Of a stretch of DNA of 44,958 nucleotides, positions 17,918 to 26,079 are shown piece after piece; position 1 is the stretch's first letter; each line of letters begins with the position of its first letter. The notes beneath the pieces are model-generated. The model was not told the DNA's origin. It worked only from the letters and a program-made list of their open reading frames with translations, and did not search any database. The stretch comes from CAZTBB01 sp964611755 (lineage in GTDB: Bacteria > Pseudomonadota > Alphaproteobacteria > Micavibrionales > Micavibrionaceae). Position numbers and translations under genes: made by a program. The DNA lies in assembly GCA_964611755.1 (NCBI GenBank), contig CAZTBB010000010.1:1-44958 (forward strand), in the 5' to 3' direction.

Positions 17918-17953
17918 TCAATCTTTCGAATAATTTAAAAAGGATTGATGGAC

Positions 17954-19297
17954 ATGGCATCTGCTGTTGAACAGCTCGCAAAGAACGCAAATTGGGGTGC
18001 ACTTGCAAAGGCTACGGATCTTAAAAAACGTCTGCTTTTTGTTGTTGGGGCGTTACTGGTTTACCGTCTCGGGACTTATGTTCCTATTCCCGGTATCGAT
18101 CCTTATGTATGGAATGAAATTTTCACCCAGCGTGGCGGGGGCATTTTGGACATGTTCAATATGTTCTCCGGAGGTGCGCTCTCGCGTATGACCATCTTCG
18201 CGCTCAATATTATGCCTTATATCTCTGCTGCGATTATCATGCAATTGGCCACGGCGATGTCGCCTAAGCTTGAGCAGATGAAAAAAGAAGGCGAGATGGG
18301 GCGGATGAAGATCAACCAATATACGCGCTATCTGACTGTTATGCTTGCTTCTGTTCAGGCTTATGGTTTGGCTGTTGGCCTGGAGAGTATGCAGGGTACA
18401 ACAGGCTCTGCTGTGATTGATCCAGGTCTTTTCTTCCGTATTTCGACTGTGATTACAGTTGTTGGCGGTACAATCTTTTTGATGTGGCTGGGAGAGCAGA
18501 TTACAGCGCGCGGGGTTGGAAATGGTATTTCCCTGATCATCTTTGCCGGTATCGTAGCAGAATTGCCGCGTGCTATGGCCTCTACCTTAGAACTTGGTCG
18601 TCAGGGACAATTTAACTTTCTAGAACTCCTCATTCTTGTGGTGATGATTATTGGTGTTATTGCCTTCATCGTCTTCATGGAGCGTGCGCAGCGCCGTGTC
18701 GTTGTCCAGTACCCCAAGCGCCAAGTCGGCAATAAGATGATGGGCGGTGAGCAGAACCACATCCCATTAAAGCTGAACACATCTGGTGTTATTCCTCCAA
18801 TCTTTGCGTCGTCGCTTTTGTTACTTCCTTTAACGATTGTCGGGTTTTCTGGTACTGAAGGCGGAGACTTTACGGCAATGTTGGCGCAATATCTTCAACA
18901 TGGGCAACCTGTCTATATGATCCTGTATGGGGGATTGATTGCATTCTTCGCATTCTTTTACACTGCGATTGTTTTTAATCCTGAAGAGAACGCAGAGACA
19001 TTGCGTAAATATGGCGGTTTTGTTCCTGGTATTCGCCCAGGTAAGCACACAGCTGATTACTTAGATTTCGTGTTAACTAGAATTACCGTAATTGGCGCTG
19101 CTTATTTGGTGTTTATCTGTTTGTTGCCGGAATTCTTGATCTCACATTACAGCATTCCATTCTATTTTGGCGGTACAAGCCTGCTTATTGTTGTAAGTGT
19201 AACAATGGATACCGTCTCACAAATTCATTCTCATTTGATTGCACATCAATATGAGGGGCTTATGAAGAAAGCCAAATTACGTGGCCGACGCGGTTAA
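17954..19297 (+). CDS. secY: Preprotein translocase subunit SecY
   Basis: SecY is the central channel of the Sec translocon, with ten transmembrane helices. The product (447 residues) shows conserved segments: Y-R-L-G-T-Y-V-P-I-P-G-I-D near the N-terminus, F-x-x-N-I-M-P-Y-I-S-A-A-I-I near helix 2, the G-I-S-L-I-I-F-A-G-I segment, P-L-K-L-N-T-S-G-V-I-P-P-I-F-A and R-K-Y-G-G-F-V-P-G-I-R-P-G. The ATG at 17954 is 9 bases after AAAAAGGA and gives the usual M-A-S-A N-terminus; the ATG at 17948 is too close to that site. secY normally follows rplO in the spc operon, but here an autotransporter lies upstream. Confidence 0.98.
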   Translation: MASAVEQLAKNANWGALAKATDLKKRLLFVVGALLVYRLGTYVPIPGIDPYVWNEIFTQRGGGILDMFNMFSGGALSRMTIFALNIMPYISAAIIMQLATAMSPKLEQMKKEGEMGRMKINQYTRYLTVMLASVQAYGLAVGLESMQGTTGSAVIDPGLFFRISTVITVVGGTIFLMWLGEQITARGVGNGISLIIFAGIVAELPRAMASTLELGRQGQFNFLELLILVVMIIGVIAFIVFMERAQRRVVVQYPKRQVGNKMMGGEQNHIPLKLNTSGVIPPIFASSLLLLPLTIVGFSGTEGGDFTAMLAQYLQHGQPVYMILYGGLIAFFAFFYTAIVFNPEENAETLRKYGGFVPGIRPGKHTADYLDFVLTRITVIGAAYLVFICLLPEFLISHYSIPFYFGGTSLLIVVSVTMDTVSQIHSHLIAHQYEGLMKKAKLRGRRG

Positions 19298-19334
19298 TTT
19301 TGAACAGAACATTAGATACAAAGGGATTGATCAT

Positions 19335-19916
19335 ATGAATATTATCATTTTTGGACCACCAGGAGCCGGTAAGGGCACACAATCCGAGCGTTTGCAGTCT
19401 AATTACGAACTTGCGCACCTTTCTACTGGCGACATGCTGCGCGCTGAAATCAAACGTGAGAGTGATCTCGGGCTGACATTAAAGTCAATTATTGAGAGCG
19501 GTGCCTTGGTGCCGGACGAGACAATGATCAAGTTGATTGAGCTTCGCATCAGCCAGCCTGATTGTGATAATGGCTTTATCCTTGATGGCTTTCCGCGCAC
19601 AGTGGCTCAAGCCAAGGCGCTGGATGTGATGATGCAGGAACAGTCCAAATCTATTGATCATGTGGTCGTGCTCAAGGTGAATGAAGATATCTTGTTAGAG
19701 CGTATCCTCAAACGGGCAGCCGAGAGCGGCGGAGCGCGCGCAGATGATAATGCGGACACGCTGAAAAAGCGTCTCGCGGTCTATAATGAGCAAACAGCGC
19801 CAATTTTGCCATATTATCAGGAAAAGGCACTTTTGCGTGAAATCGATGGTATGGCCGATATTGATGATGTCACAGCACAGATTTCCAAAGTTCTTGATAA
19901 TAAGGCTGCTGCCTAA
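19335..19916 (+). CDS. adk: Adenylate kinase, short form
   Basis: Adk interconverts ATP and AMP with two ADP. The 193-residue product starts with the P-loop G-P-P-G-A-G-K-G-T-Q (7-16), followed by L-S-T-G-D-M-L-R, the AMP-binding G-F-I-L-D-G-F-P-R-T, and A-D-D-N-A-D-T-L-K-K-R-L. The large zinc-type LID insert is absent, as in the short isoform common in alphaproteobacteria. The ATG at 19335 has AAGGGA upstream; 37 bases separate it from the secY stop. Confidence 0.97.
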   Translation: MNIIIFGPPGAGKGTQSERLQSNYELAHLSTGDMLRAEIKRESDLGLTLKSIIESGALVPDETMIKLIELRISQPDCDNGFILDGFPRTVAQAKALDVMMQEQSKSIDHVVVLKVNEDILLERILKRAAESGGARADDNADTLKKRLAVYNEQTAPILPYYQEKALLREIDGMADIDDVTAQISKVLDNKAAA

Positions 19917-19938
19917 TATCGCCCTTCAAAAATAAAGC

Positions 19939-19966
19939 TTGACCTTGGGTGCAAAATCCATATAAT
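19939..19966 (+). promoter_or_regulatory. Promoter of the alpha (rpsM) operon
   Basis: TTGACC (19939-19944), a 16-base spacer and a perfect TATAAT (19961-19966) lie between adk and rpsM. Transcription would begin about 19973, giving a leader of about 73 nt before rpsM. Confidence 0.7.
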
Positions 19967-19971
19967 CCGGG

Positions 19972-20021
19972 CATCTTCAAAGATGAAGGTGTTTTGGTTT
20001 ACGAACCGGTATTACGGTTCG
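19972..20021 (+). promoter_or_regulatory. Structured leader of rpsM with two hairpins
   Basis: CATCT-TCAA-AGATG (19972-19985) and CGAACCG-N6-CGGTTCG (20002-20021) are perfect short inverted repeats with no T run, placed just after the predicted transcription start and ending 18 bases before the rpsM ribosome site region. In E. coli the corresponding leader binds S4, encoded in that operon; here rpsD is not in the operon, so the ligand is unknown. Confidence 0.4.
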
Positions 20022-20045
20022 GCTTAAAATTGAAAGGAAAAAGAA

Positions 20046-20417
20046 ATGGCTCGTATTGCCGGTGTTAACGTACCCGATAAAAAACGTGTGCCGATTGCCC
20101 TGACATATATTTATGGGATTGGTCGCACAACTGCTTTTAAAATCTGTGACAAGTTGGGCATTGATGTTCAGCTTCGCATGGGTGAAGCAGATGAAGAAAC
20201 TCTCAACAAAATCCGCGCAGAAATTGATGGCGATGACTACAAGATCGAAGGTGATCTTCGCCGTGAAGTTTCTATGAACATCAAACGCTTGATGGATATG
20301 CGCTGCTACCGTGGTTTGCGCCACCGTAACGGTTTGCCTGTTCGTGGTCAGCGTTCAAGTACAAATGCGCGTACCCGTAAGGGTCCAGCGAAACCAATTG
20401 CTGGTAAGAAGAAGTAA
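20046..20417 (+). CDS. rpsM: 30S ribosomal protein S13
   Basis: The 123-residue product has the S13 N-terminus M-A-R-I-A-G-V-N-V-P, the I-Y-G-I-G-R segment and the C-terminal R-H-R-N-G-L-P-V-R-G-Q and N-A-R-T-R-K-G-P motifs that contact 16S rRNA and tRNA in the small-subunit head. Ribosome site AAAGGAAAAAG precedes it. It heads the alpha operon rpsM-rpsK-rpoA-rplQ, directly after its own promoter. Confidence 0.99.
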   Translation: MARIAGVNVPDKKRVPIALTYIYGIGRTTAFKICDKLGIDVQLRMGEADEETLNKIRAEIDGDDYKIEGDLRREVSMNIKRLMDMRCYRGLRHRNGLPVRGQRSSTNARTRKGPAKPIAGKKK

Positions 20418-20431
20418 GGAGGGTTTGAAAA

Positions 20432-20821
20432 ATGGCTAAGCCAAAGACAAAAGCAAAAAGAAAAGAGAAGAAGAATATCGCATCCGGTATTGTTCACGTA
20501 AACTCAACATTTAATAACACATTGATTTCTATTACAGATTCTCAAGGTAACGTTGTATCTTGGTCATCTGCAGGGATGATGGGCTTTAAAGGGTCACGTA
20601 AGTCGACTCCTTATGCGGCTCAGGTTGCTGCGGAAGATGCAGGCCGTAAGGCACAAGAACATGGTATGAAAGAATTGGATGTCCGCGTTAAGGGCCCGGG
20701 TTCAGGCCGTGAATCAGCATTGCGTGCGTTGCAGAATATTGGTTTCCAAATCAAAGAAATCAGTGACATCACACCAATTCCACATAATGGTTGCCGCCCA
20801 CCAAAGCGTCGCCGTGTGTAA
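20432..20821 (+). CDS. rpsK: 30S ribosomal protein S11
   Basis: The 129-residue S11 lies in the platform of the small subunit. The family core is intact: I-V-H-V-N-S-T-F-N-N-T, W-S-S-A-G, G-F-K-G-S-R-K-S-T-P-Y-A-A-Q, V-K-G-P-G-S-G-R-E-S-A and the C-terminal T-P-I-P-H-N-G-C-R-P-P-K-R-R-R-V. It begins 14 bases after the rpsM stop, with a good AAGGAGGG site. Confidence 0.99.
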   Translation: MAKPKTKAKRKEKKNIASGIVHVNSTFNNTLISITDSQGNVVSWSSAGMMGFKGSRKSTPYAAQVAAEDAGRKAQEHGMKELDVRVKGPGSGRESALRALQNIGFQIKEISDITPIPHNGCRPPKRRRV

Positions 20822-20887
20822 TAAAGTTTATTAACCAGTAAGTAACAAGAGGCCGGTTAAGAGCCGGATGAAGTGAAAGGAAAAACT

Positions 20888-21904
20888 ATGATACTCAAAA
20901 ACTGGAATGAATTGATTAAACCATCAAAGCTCGACATTAAAGCGAGCGCAAAGCCAAATACAGGCACAATTGTGGCTGAGCCACTTGAGCGTGGTTTTGG
21001 TTTGACACTCGGAAATGCGCTGCGTCGTATTCTTTTGTCATCCCTTCAGGGCGCCGCTGTAACTGGCGTTCAAATTGATGGTGTTTTGCATGAGTTTTCT
21101 TCTATTGAAGGCGTGCGCGAAGATGTAACAGACATCATTCTTAACATTAAGGCTTTGGCTGTGCGTATGCACGCAGAAGGCCCTAAGAAGATGCGTTTGG
21201 CTGCGGAAGGTCCTTGCGAAGTGACAGCGGCTCAAATCGAAGCTGGTGCCGACATTGAAATCATGAACCCGGATTTGGTTATCTGTACATTGGATAAAGG
21301 CGCAAAGCTCAATATCGAAATGACTGTTGATACTGGTAAGGGTTACCGCCCGGCCACACAAAACCGTCCGGAAGAGTGCCCGGTTGGCCTTATCCCGATC
21401 GATAGCGTGTTCTCACCAGTGCGTAAGGTATCTTATGAAGTGACAGATACACGTGTTGGCCAGATCACTGACTATGATAAGTTGATCATGACCATTGAAA
21501 CGAATGGCGTTATTGCTCCTGAAGATGCAGTGGCCTTCGCATCACGTATCATGCAAGACCAGCTTCAAGTCTTCATTAACTTTGAAGAGCCGAAGCAAGC
21601 CGAAGAAAAAGAAGAAGCTGATGAGCTTCCATTCAACAAAAACCTTCTTCGTAAGGTGGATGAGCTTGAGCTTTCTGTCCGTTCGGCCAATTGCCTGAAG
21701 AACGACAACATTCTTTACATTGGTGATTTGGTTCAGAAGTCTGAGAATGACATGCTCCGCACACCAAACTTTGGTCGTAAGTCATTGAACGAGATCAAAG
21801 AAGTATTGACGACAATGGGTCTACACTTGGGAATGCAAGTGGAAGGCTGGCCGCCGGAAAATATTGAAGATCTGGCTAAAAAGGTTGACGAGCAGCAGTT
21901 CTAA
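20888..21904 (+). CDS. rpoA: RNA polymerase subunit alpha
   Basis: RpoA (338 residues) dimerises through its N-terminal domain to assemble RNA polymerase and reads UP elements and activators with its C-terminal domain. Visible landmarks are E-P-L-E-R-G-F-G-L-T-L-G-N-A-L-R-R-I-L-L near residues 28-47, and the C-terminal E-L-S-V-R-S-A-N-C-L and N-F-G-R-K-S-L-N-E-I-K segments. The ATG at 20888 is preceded by GAAAGGAAAAACT; the GTG at 20873 lies before that site and is unlikely. The 66-base gap to rpsK and the 158-base gap to rplQ are longer than elsewhere in the operon. Confidence 0.98.
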   Translation: MILKNWNELIKPSKLDIKASAKPNTGTIVAEPLERGFGLTLGNALRRILLSSLQGAAVTGVQIDGVLHEFSSIEGVREDVTDIILNIKALAVRMHAEGPKKMRLAAEGPCEVTAAQIEAGADIEIMNPDLVICTLDKGAKLNIEMTVDTGKGYRPATQNRPEECPVGLIPIDSVFSPVRKVSYEVTDTRVGQITDYDKLIMTIETNGVIAPEDAVAFASRIMQDQLQVFINFEEPKQAEEKEEADELPFNKNLLRKVDELELSVRSANCLKNDNILYIGDLVQKSENDMLRTPNFGRKSLNEIKEVLTTMGLHLGMQVEGWPPENIEDLAKKVDEQQF

Positions 21905-22062
21905 TCAAGGGTCTGATGCAACTCATGAATGGGCAGGGTGCCCGCCGCGTTTGTTAACGTGCTGTATAGATAGAATAAAGCATAGTGACAAAGGCTAAAA
22001 ACCATGGCTTTACCCGTTTAAGGCCGCAGATATGCCATTAGGTGGCAAAGAAAGGAAGAACG

Positions 22063-22536
22063 ATGAAACATCGTATTAAACAACGTAAACTTAACCGCAC
22101 ATCTAGCCACCGTAAGGCCATGCTAGCGAATATGGCGGCGGCTCTTGTGAAGCATGAGCAAATCACAACAACTTTGCCAAAAGCAAAAGAGTTGAAGCCT
22201 TATGTGGAGAAAATCATCACATTGGGTAAACAAGCAGCGGCCAATCCAGATAGAGCGCTTGCAAAGCGTCGTCAGGCGATCTCAACAATGCGTGATGAAA
22301 CGCAAGTCAAGAAAGTGTTCGACATCTTGGCAGAGCGTTATGAAGGCCGCGCAGGTGGTTATACACGTATCATGAAGGCCGGCTTCCGTTATGGTGACTC
22401 AGCGCCAATGGCCGTGATCGAGCTTGTTGACCGTGATGAAAGCGCAAAAGGTCAGGATAGTGGCCCGGTTCAGTTCAATGAAGATGACTTTGTGCCATCC
22501 GAACATGAAGGCGGCGATACTCCAAAGGCGGCGTAA
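22063..22536 (+). CDS. rplQ: 50S ribosomal protein L17 with extended C-terminus
   Basis: L17 sits near the exit tunnel of the large subunit. The 157-residue product has M-K-H-R-I-K-Q-R-K-L-N-R-T-S-S-H-R, L-V-K-H-E-Q-I-T-T-T-L-P-K-A-K-E-L and G-G-Y-T-R-I-M-K-A-G-F-R-Y-G-D. About 35 residues beyond the usual core form an acidic tail, as in several alphaproteobacteria. The ATG at 22063 follows AAAGGAAG. A terminator 30 bases downstream ends the operon. Confidence 0.98.
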   Translation: MKHRIKQRKLNRTSSHRKAMLANMAAALVKHEQITTTLPKAKELKPYVEKIITLGKQAAANPDRALAKRRQAISTMRDETQVKKVFDILAERYEGRAGGYTRIMKAGFRYGDSAPMAVIELVDRDESAKGQDSGPVQFNEDDFVPSEHEGGDTPKAA

Positions 22537-22565
22537 GCACACCTTAATATATAAGAATTCATTAG

Positions 22566-22594
22566 ACGGCCCCCTGTAAAGCGGGCCGTTTTTT
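22566..22594 (+). terminator. Terminator of the alpha operon
   Basis: ACGGCCC (22566-22572) pairs with GGGCCGT (22583-22589), followed by a T run. Confidence 0.92.
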
Positions 22595-22680
22595 GTTGTG
22601 AGCACAGTCCTTCCGGCGGTGTTAAAGCCCCAGAATACAATGGTTTCATAAAAAAGAATTAAAAAAGTATGAATAAAAAC

Positions 22681-22709
22681 TTGACTATTTATCATAGTTT
22701 ATGTATTTT
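22681..22709 (+). promoter_or_regulatory. Candidate promoter of the orphan hypothetical gene
   Basis: TTGACT (22681-22686), a 17-base spacer and TATTTT (22704-22709) lie in an AT-rich stretch 40 bases upstream of the start codon. Confidence 0.45.
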
Positions 22710-22748
22710 ATTTTTCATAATTAGTTTGAGATTTACAGGAGAACGAGA

Positions 22749-23459
22749 ATGTCATTAGCAATTCAAACAGAAAGCGGGCTAACGCCTCAATTTCGCGGAG
22801 CAGGGGACAAAGCCGCTGAAAGGGCTCTGGAGCGTGTAGATAACAGGAAAGCAAAATTAGAGATGGAAGCTGCTATTACAACATTAAAATCTGAAAATGT
22901 AGCGCCACTCCAAACTGCGCTTGAACAGATTATTTCTGACACCGGGCTTGGCCTATATGAAGCGAATAACAATCGTTATGAAAGCAGAACAATAATACCA
23001 TTATCTGTTAACAGCTGGGATGGTGATGGGTCTATTACACTTTCCTTGGCTGGCGAGAAAGAGGGTGACCAAGATTTTCATTTTGAATATGATGCGAAAA
23101 AAGGAACTTACACGCTCTACAAGCAAACAGTTTATAGAGACCTTCGTTCTGGAAGTTATGGCAAAAAAAGTAAGGTGAAAAGTAATCTATCTGCTGAAGA
23201 TGCTATCGACCAATTTAAAAAAGTACTCATGGATAATGTTGAAAGATTACATAGTGACAAAAACCATGAAAACTTTAAAGACTACCAAGAATCTCGCCGA
23301 GGATCGAAGGGGGTACCTAAAAGATATCAAGAATGGGTGCAAGAGCAGGATGATATCAAGGCCTATATTTCTCAAATTAACGCGGCGTGTAATAAGGCTA
23401 TTCAGGGTTTGAGGACGCCTTCGCCTCAAGCTGCGCCGGCCAATGATGGTATGGGTTAA
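22749..23459 (+). CDS. Hypothetical protein, single-gene unit
   Basis: I do not recognise this 236-residue protein. It is hydrophilic and apparently cytoplasmic: no signal peptide, no membrane segment, one cysteine. Residues about 25-60 look helical and Glu/Lys/Ala-rich, 75-140 look beta-rich (S-I-T-L-S-L-A-G-E and H-F-E-Y-D-A-K-K-G-T-Y-T-L-Y), and the rest is helical and basic, ending in a Pro/Ala/Gly-rich tail. It has everything needed for separate expression: a promoter candidate, a strong CAGGAGAACGAGA ribosome site and its own terminator. Its AT-richness is somewhat higher than that of the flanking ribosomal genes, so it may have been inserted between rplQ and the following transporter. 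Confidence 0.8.
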   Translation: MSLAIQTESGLTPQFRGAGDKAAERALERVDNRKAKLEMEAAITTLKSENVAPLQTALEQIISDTGLGLYEANNNRYESRTIIPLSVNSWDGDGSITLSLAGEKEGDQDFHFEYDAKKGTYTLYKQTVYRDLRSGSYGKKSKVKSNLSAEDAIDQFKKVLMDNVERLHSDKNHENFKDYQESRRGSKGVPKRYQEWVQEQDDIKAYISQINAACNKAIQGLRTPSPQAAPANDGMG

Positions 23460-23491
23460 TGCGAGGGTTTTTTATGATAAGCTCACTTAAG

Positions 23492-23516
23492 CGGCCTGTC
23501 TTTCAGGCCGTTTTTT
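23492..23516 (+). terminator. Terminator after the hypothetical gene, abutting the next start codon
   Basis: CGGCCTG (23492-23498) and CAGGCCG (23504-23510) form a 7-bp stem with a 5-base loop and six T residues. The next gene's first ATG is at 23520, only 3 bases past the T run. Confidence 0.9.
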
Positions 23517-23519
23517 GTT

Positions 23520-24479
23520 ATGATGACCTTTATGAGCCTACTCAAAGCATCTCAATTAGCTACTTTTTTCCCGATCATTCTTGGGCTGGCATGTCTGCAT
23601 CCGATTATTAGTCCGGCGCTGGCACTTCTGCTTGGGTTGTGCTGTGCTCTGGTATTCGGTAATCCGCATGCCCAGTACACAGAAAAACTGCCTAAACCGC
23701 TCTTGGCTTTTTGCATTATTGGCCTTGGGGCGGGCATGAATGTACACCAGGTGCTGGAAACTGGCCTTGAGGGGCTGGGCATTAGTTTCGGCTTCATGAT
23801 GCTTACACTTATTTGTGGGCTGGCGCTTATCCGTTTGCTGGGCGTTGAGCGCGAGAGCGGTTTTTTAATTACCGCCGGTACCGCCATTTGCGGGGGTAGC
23901 GCGATAGCGGCCGTATCTTCGGCGATCAATGCGCGCTCACATGCTGTGGCGGTCTCTATGGCGGTGGTTTTTATCTTGAATGGGCTGGCTTTATTGCTAT
24001 TCCCTTATATTGGCCAGTGGTTTGAATTGAGCCAATCTGAATTTGGATTATGGGCTGCGATTGCTATTCATGATACCAGCTCCGTAGTAGGGGCATCGGC
24101 CGTGTATGGGAAAGAGGCATTAGAGGTCGCGACAAGCACGAAACTGGCCAGAACGCTCTGGATTATCCCCTTGGTTCTGGCGCTGGCTTTGCTGTATCGC
24201 TCAGCCGAGCAGGAGGGGGCAGGCTCACTTAAATTTCCGTGGTTTATATTCGGCTTTATAGCCATGGCCGGCTTTTTTACTTTCATGCCGCAGTTTCAAA
24301 GCACTGGCGATATAATTGCTATGGGTGCCAAGCAAGGGCTGTCCCTGACATTGTTTATTATTGGGCTTAATGTGAATATAACAATGCTAAAAACGGCAGG
24401 GCCGCGTCCATTTATCCTAGGCGCAAGTCTGTGGTGTTTAGTCTCTGTGCTCTCACTATTCGTTTTCTTGCATTGGTAG
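23520..24479 (+). CDS. YeiH-family (UPF0324) putative sulfate exporter
   Basis: This 319-residue integral membrane protein has about ten hydrophobic segments and the YeiH/UPF0324 landmarks: G-L-G-A-G-M-N, the segment R-E-S-G-F-L-I-T-A-G-T-A-I-C-G-G-S-A-I-A-A-V, and A-I-H-D-T-S-S-V-V-G-A. The family is annotated as putative sulfate exporters, though the substrate is poorly proven. Starts are possible at 23520, 23523 and 23532. None has a ribosome site and the upstream terminator ends just before them, so the message may be leaderless or made by readthrough. The last 24 bases overlap the 3' end of convergent panC. Confidence 0.82.
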   Translation: MMTFMSLLKASQLATFFPIILGLACLHPIISPALALLLGLCCALVFGNPHAQYTEKLPKPLLAFCIIGLGAGMNVHQVLETGLEGLGISFGFMMLTLICGLALIRLLGVERESGFLITAGTAICGGSAIAAVSSAINARSHAVAVSMAVVFILNGLALLLFPYIGQWFELSQSEFGLWAAIAIHDTSSVVGASAVYGKEALEVATSTKLARTLWIIPLVLALALLYRSAEQEGAGSLKFPWFIFGFIAMAGFFTFMPQFQSTGDIIAMGAKQGLSLTLFIIGLNVNITMLKTAGPRPFILGASLWCLVSVLSLFVFLHW

Positions 24480-25223
24480 ATTATCAATCAAACGGGTTTT
24501 GCCAACCCAGCCAGCGCCGAGGATACGGTTCCAACGCGTCTCTACGTAATCGATTTTATCAAACCCGGCTTCCAGAAGTTGGGTTTTGGCCTGTTCGCTA
24601 TCCGTTGCATCGCGCAAAATCACATTGAATTTGCGGGCAATCTCTAACTGTTCGGGGCTGAGATAGGCATTGCGCGAGGACAGTGCAAGGCCATATTCAT
24701 CACGGGCAATCGGGCCGCCGATAATCTCGATATTGCGCCCTTGTTGTTGTACCATTTCGCGTATGACCTGAAGTTGTTGGTAATCTTTTTCACCAAAAAT
24801 GGCACAATCCGGTGATACATGATCAAACAGGCGGGAGACGACCGAGCAGACACCGTGAAAAAAATGCGGGCGGAAGGCGGCTTCCAAACCATCTCCTGCG
24901 GGGCCGGCCTTGATATCAGCATTGGGGCCATTCGGATAAAGTTCTTCGGTTGTTGGAAGGTACACGAGGGCGATATCTTCGTCATCCAGCAAGCCAAGAT
25001 CATGATCAACATCGCGCGGGTAGCTATCAAAATCCTCATGCGGGGCAAATTGCGTGGGGTTCACATAGATGCTCACGATGACATGATCCGCATGCGCATG
25101 ACCGAGGCGCATTAGAGAAAGATGCCCGTCATGCAGAGCGCCCATTGTGGGGACGAAGGCGGCAGAGCCATTTAGCTCTGCGCGGCGCTCTTTTAGCTCG
25201 GCGAGGGATCGTGCGATTTTCAT
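24456..25223 (-). CDS. panC: Pantothenate synthetase
   Basis: PanC condenses pantoate and beta-alanine using ATP, the last step of pantothenate synthesis. The 255-residue product has the nucleotidyltransferase motif M-G-A-L-H-D-G-H-L-S (H31 and H34), S-I-Y-V-N-P-T-Q-F, the F-G-E-K-D-Y-Q-Q-L segment and S-S-R-N-A-Y-L, all of the active site. It is somewhat shorter than the E. coli enzyme (283). Its ATG directly follows the panB stop codon (TAA then ATG) without a visible ribosome site, so translation is probably coupled to panB. Confidence 0.96.
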   Translation of the reverse strand: MKIARSLAELKERRAELNGSAAFVPTMGALHDGHLSLMRLGHAHADHVIVSIYVNPTQFAPHEDFDSYPRDVDHDLGLLDDEDIALVYLPTTEELYPNGPNADIKAGPAGDGLEAAFRPHFFHGVCSVVSRLFDHVSPDCAIFGEKDYQQLQVIREMVQQQGRNIEIIGGPIARDEYGLALSSRNAYLSPEQLEIARKFNVILRDATDSEQAKTQLLEAGFDKIDYVETRWNRILGAGWVGKTRLIDNLPMQENE

Positions 25224-26024
25224 TTAGGATGCTTTTTTGTAGATGTTGCGTTGTGTCGGGAATTGGCGCGTTTTTACATCATGTGAAAAGCGCTTGGCTG
25301 CGCTCGCTATATCATGACGAAGATCTGCATAAGGGCTAACAAATTTGGCTGTGCGCTTAAACAGGCCAAGCATGTCTTCGCTCACTAAAACCTGCCCGTC
25401 ACAGGCAAGAGATGCGCCAATGCCGATGGTCGGGATGTTAATTTCTTTGGTAATCTCCGCGGCTAGGTCATCGACCGTGCCTTCGATGACAACAGCAAAG
25501 GCGCCGGCCCGTTCTACAGCCTTGGCATCATCCATGATTTTCTGAGCGCTTTCAGGTGTTTTACCCTTAACCTTATAGCCGCCCTCTTTTTCGACTGATT
25601 GCGGTTGAAGGCCGATATGGCCCATAACCGCGATACCATTTGTAACAAGATGGGCAATGGTTTCTTCCATGTCTTGTCCGCCCTCTAGCTTGATGGCCTG
25701 TGCGCCTGTTTCATCTAATATGCGCTGCGCGTTCTCAAGTGCTTTTTCTTTGCTGTCCTCATAGCTGCCATAGGGCATATCAATAATCACAGGAGTGTCA
25801 GGATTAGTACGCATCACGGCCTGTCCATGGCGGATCATCATCTCCATATCCACGCCCAGCGTGTTTTCCATCCCATAGAGAACCATGCCCAGAGAATCAC
25901 CAACAAGAATACAATCAACATAAGGGCTAATAATCTCAGCCATAGGCGTTGTATAGGCTGTCAGTACTACCAACGCTTGGTCTTTATTTTTGTGCGCTTT
26001 TAAGCTGTCGATCGTGTGTCGCAT
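25224..26024 (-). CDS. panB: 3-methyl-2-oxobutanoate hydroxymethyltransferase
   Basis: PanB transfers a hydroxymethyl group from methylene-tetrahydrofolate to ketoisovalerate, the first committed step to pantothenate. The 266-residue TIM barrel has L-T-A-Y-T-T-P-M-A, V-G-D-S-L-G-M-V (metal and substrate site), D-M-P-Y-G-S-Y, K-L-E-G-G, G-H-I-G-L-Q-P-Q-S and the late I-G-I-G-A-S segment. It is the first gene of a panB-panC unit and divergent from the serine protease gene, with 55 bases between the start codons. Confidence 0.97.
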   Translation of the reverse strand: MRHTIDSLKAHKNKDQALVVLTAYTTPMAEIISPYVDCILVGDSLGMVLYGMENTLGVDMEMMIRHGQAVMRTNPDTPVIIDMPYGSYEDSKEKALENAQRILDETGAQAIKLEGGQDMEETIAHLVTNGIAVMGHIGLQPQSVEKEGGYKVKGKTPESAQKIMDDAKAVERAGAFAVVIEGTVDDLAAEITKEINIPTIGIGASLACDGQVLVSEDMLGLFKRTAKFVSPYADLRHDIASAAKRFSHDVKTRQFPTQRNIYKKAS

Positions 26025-26079
26025 AGTTTTCCTATATCAGGGCTTGAGATTTCTAAAAAGCTGCCCTAGATTCTCTTTC

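Noticed and set aside
22749..23459. Orphan gene as part of a toxin-antitoxin or defence system
   Set aside because: It is a single gene with no partner, nuclease motif or ATPase motif.
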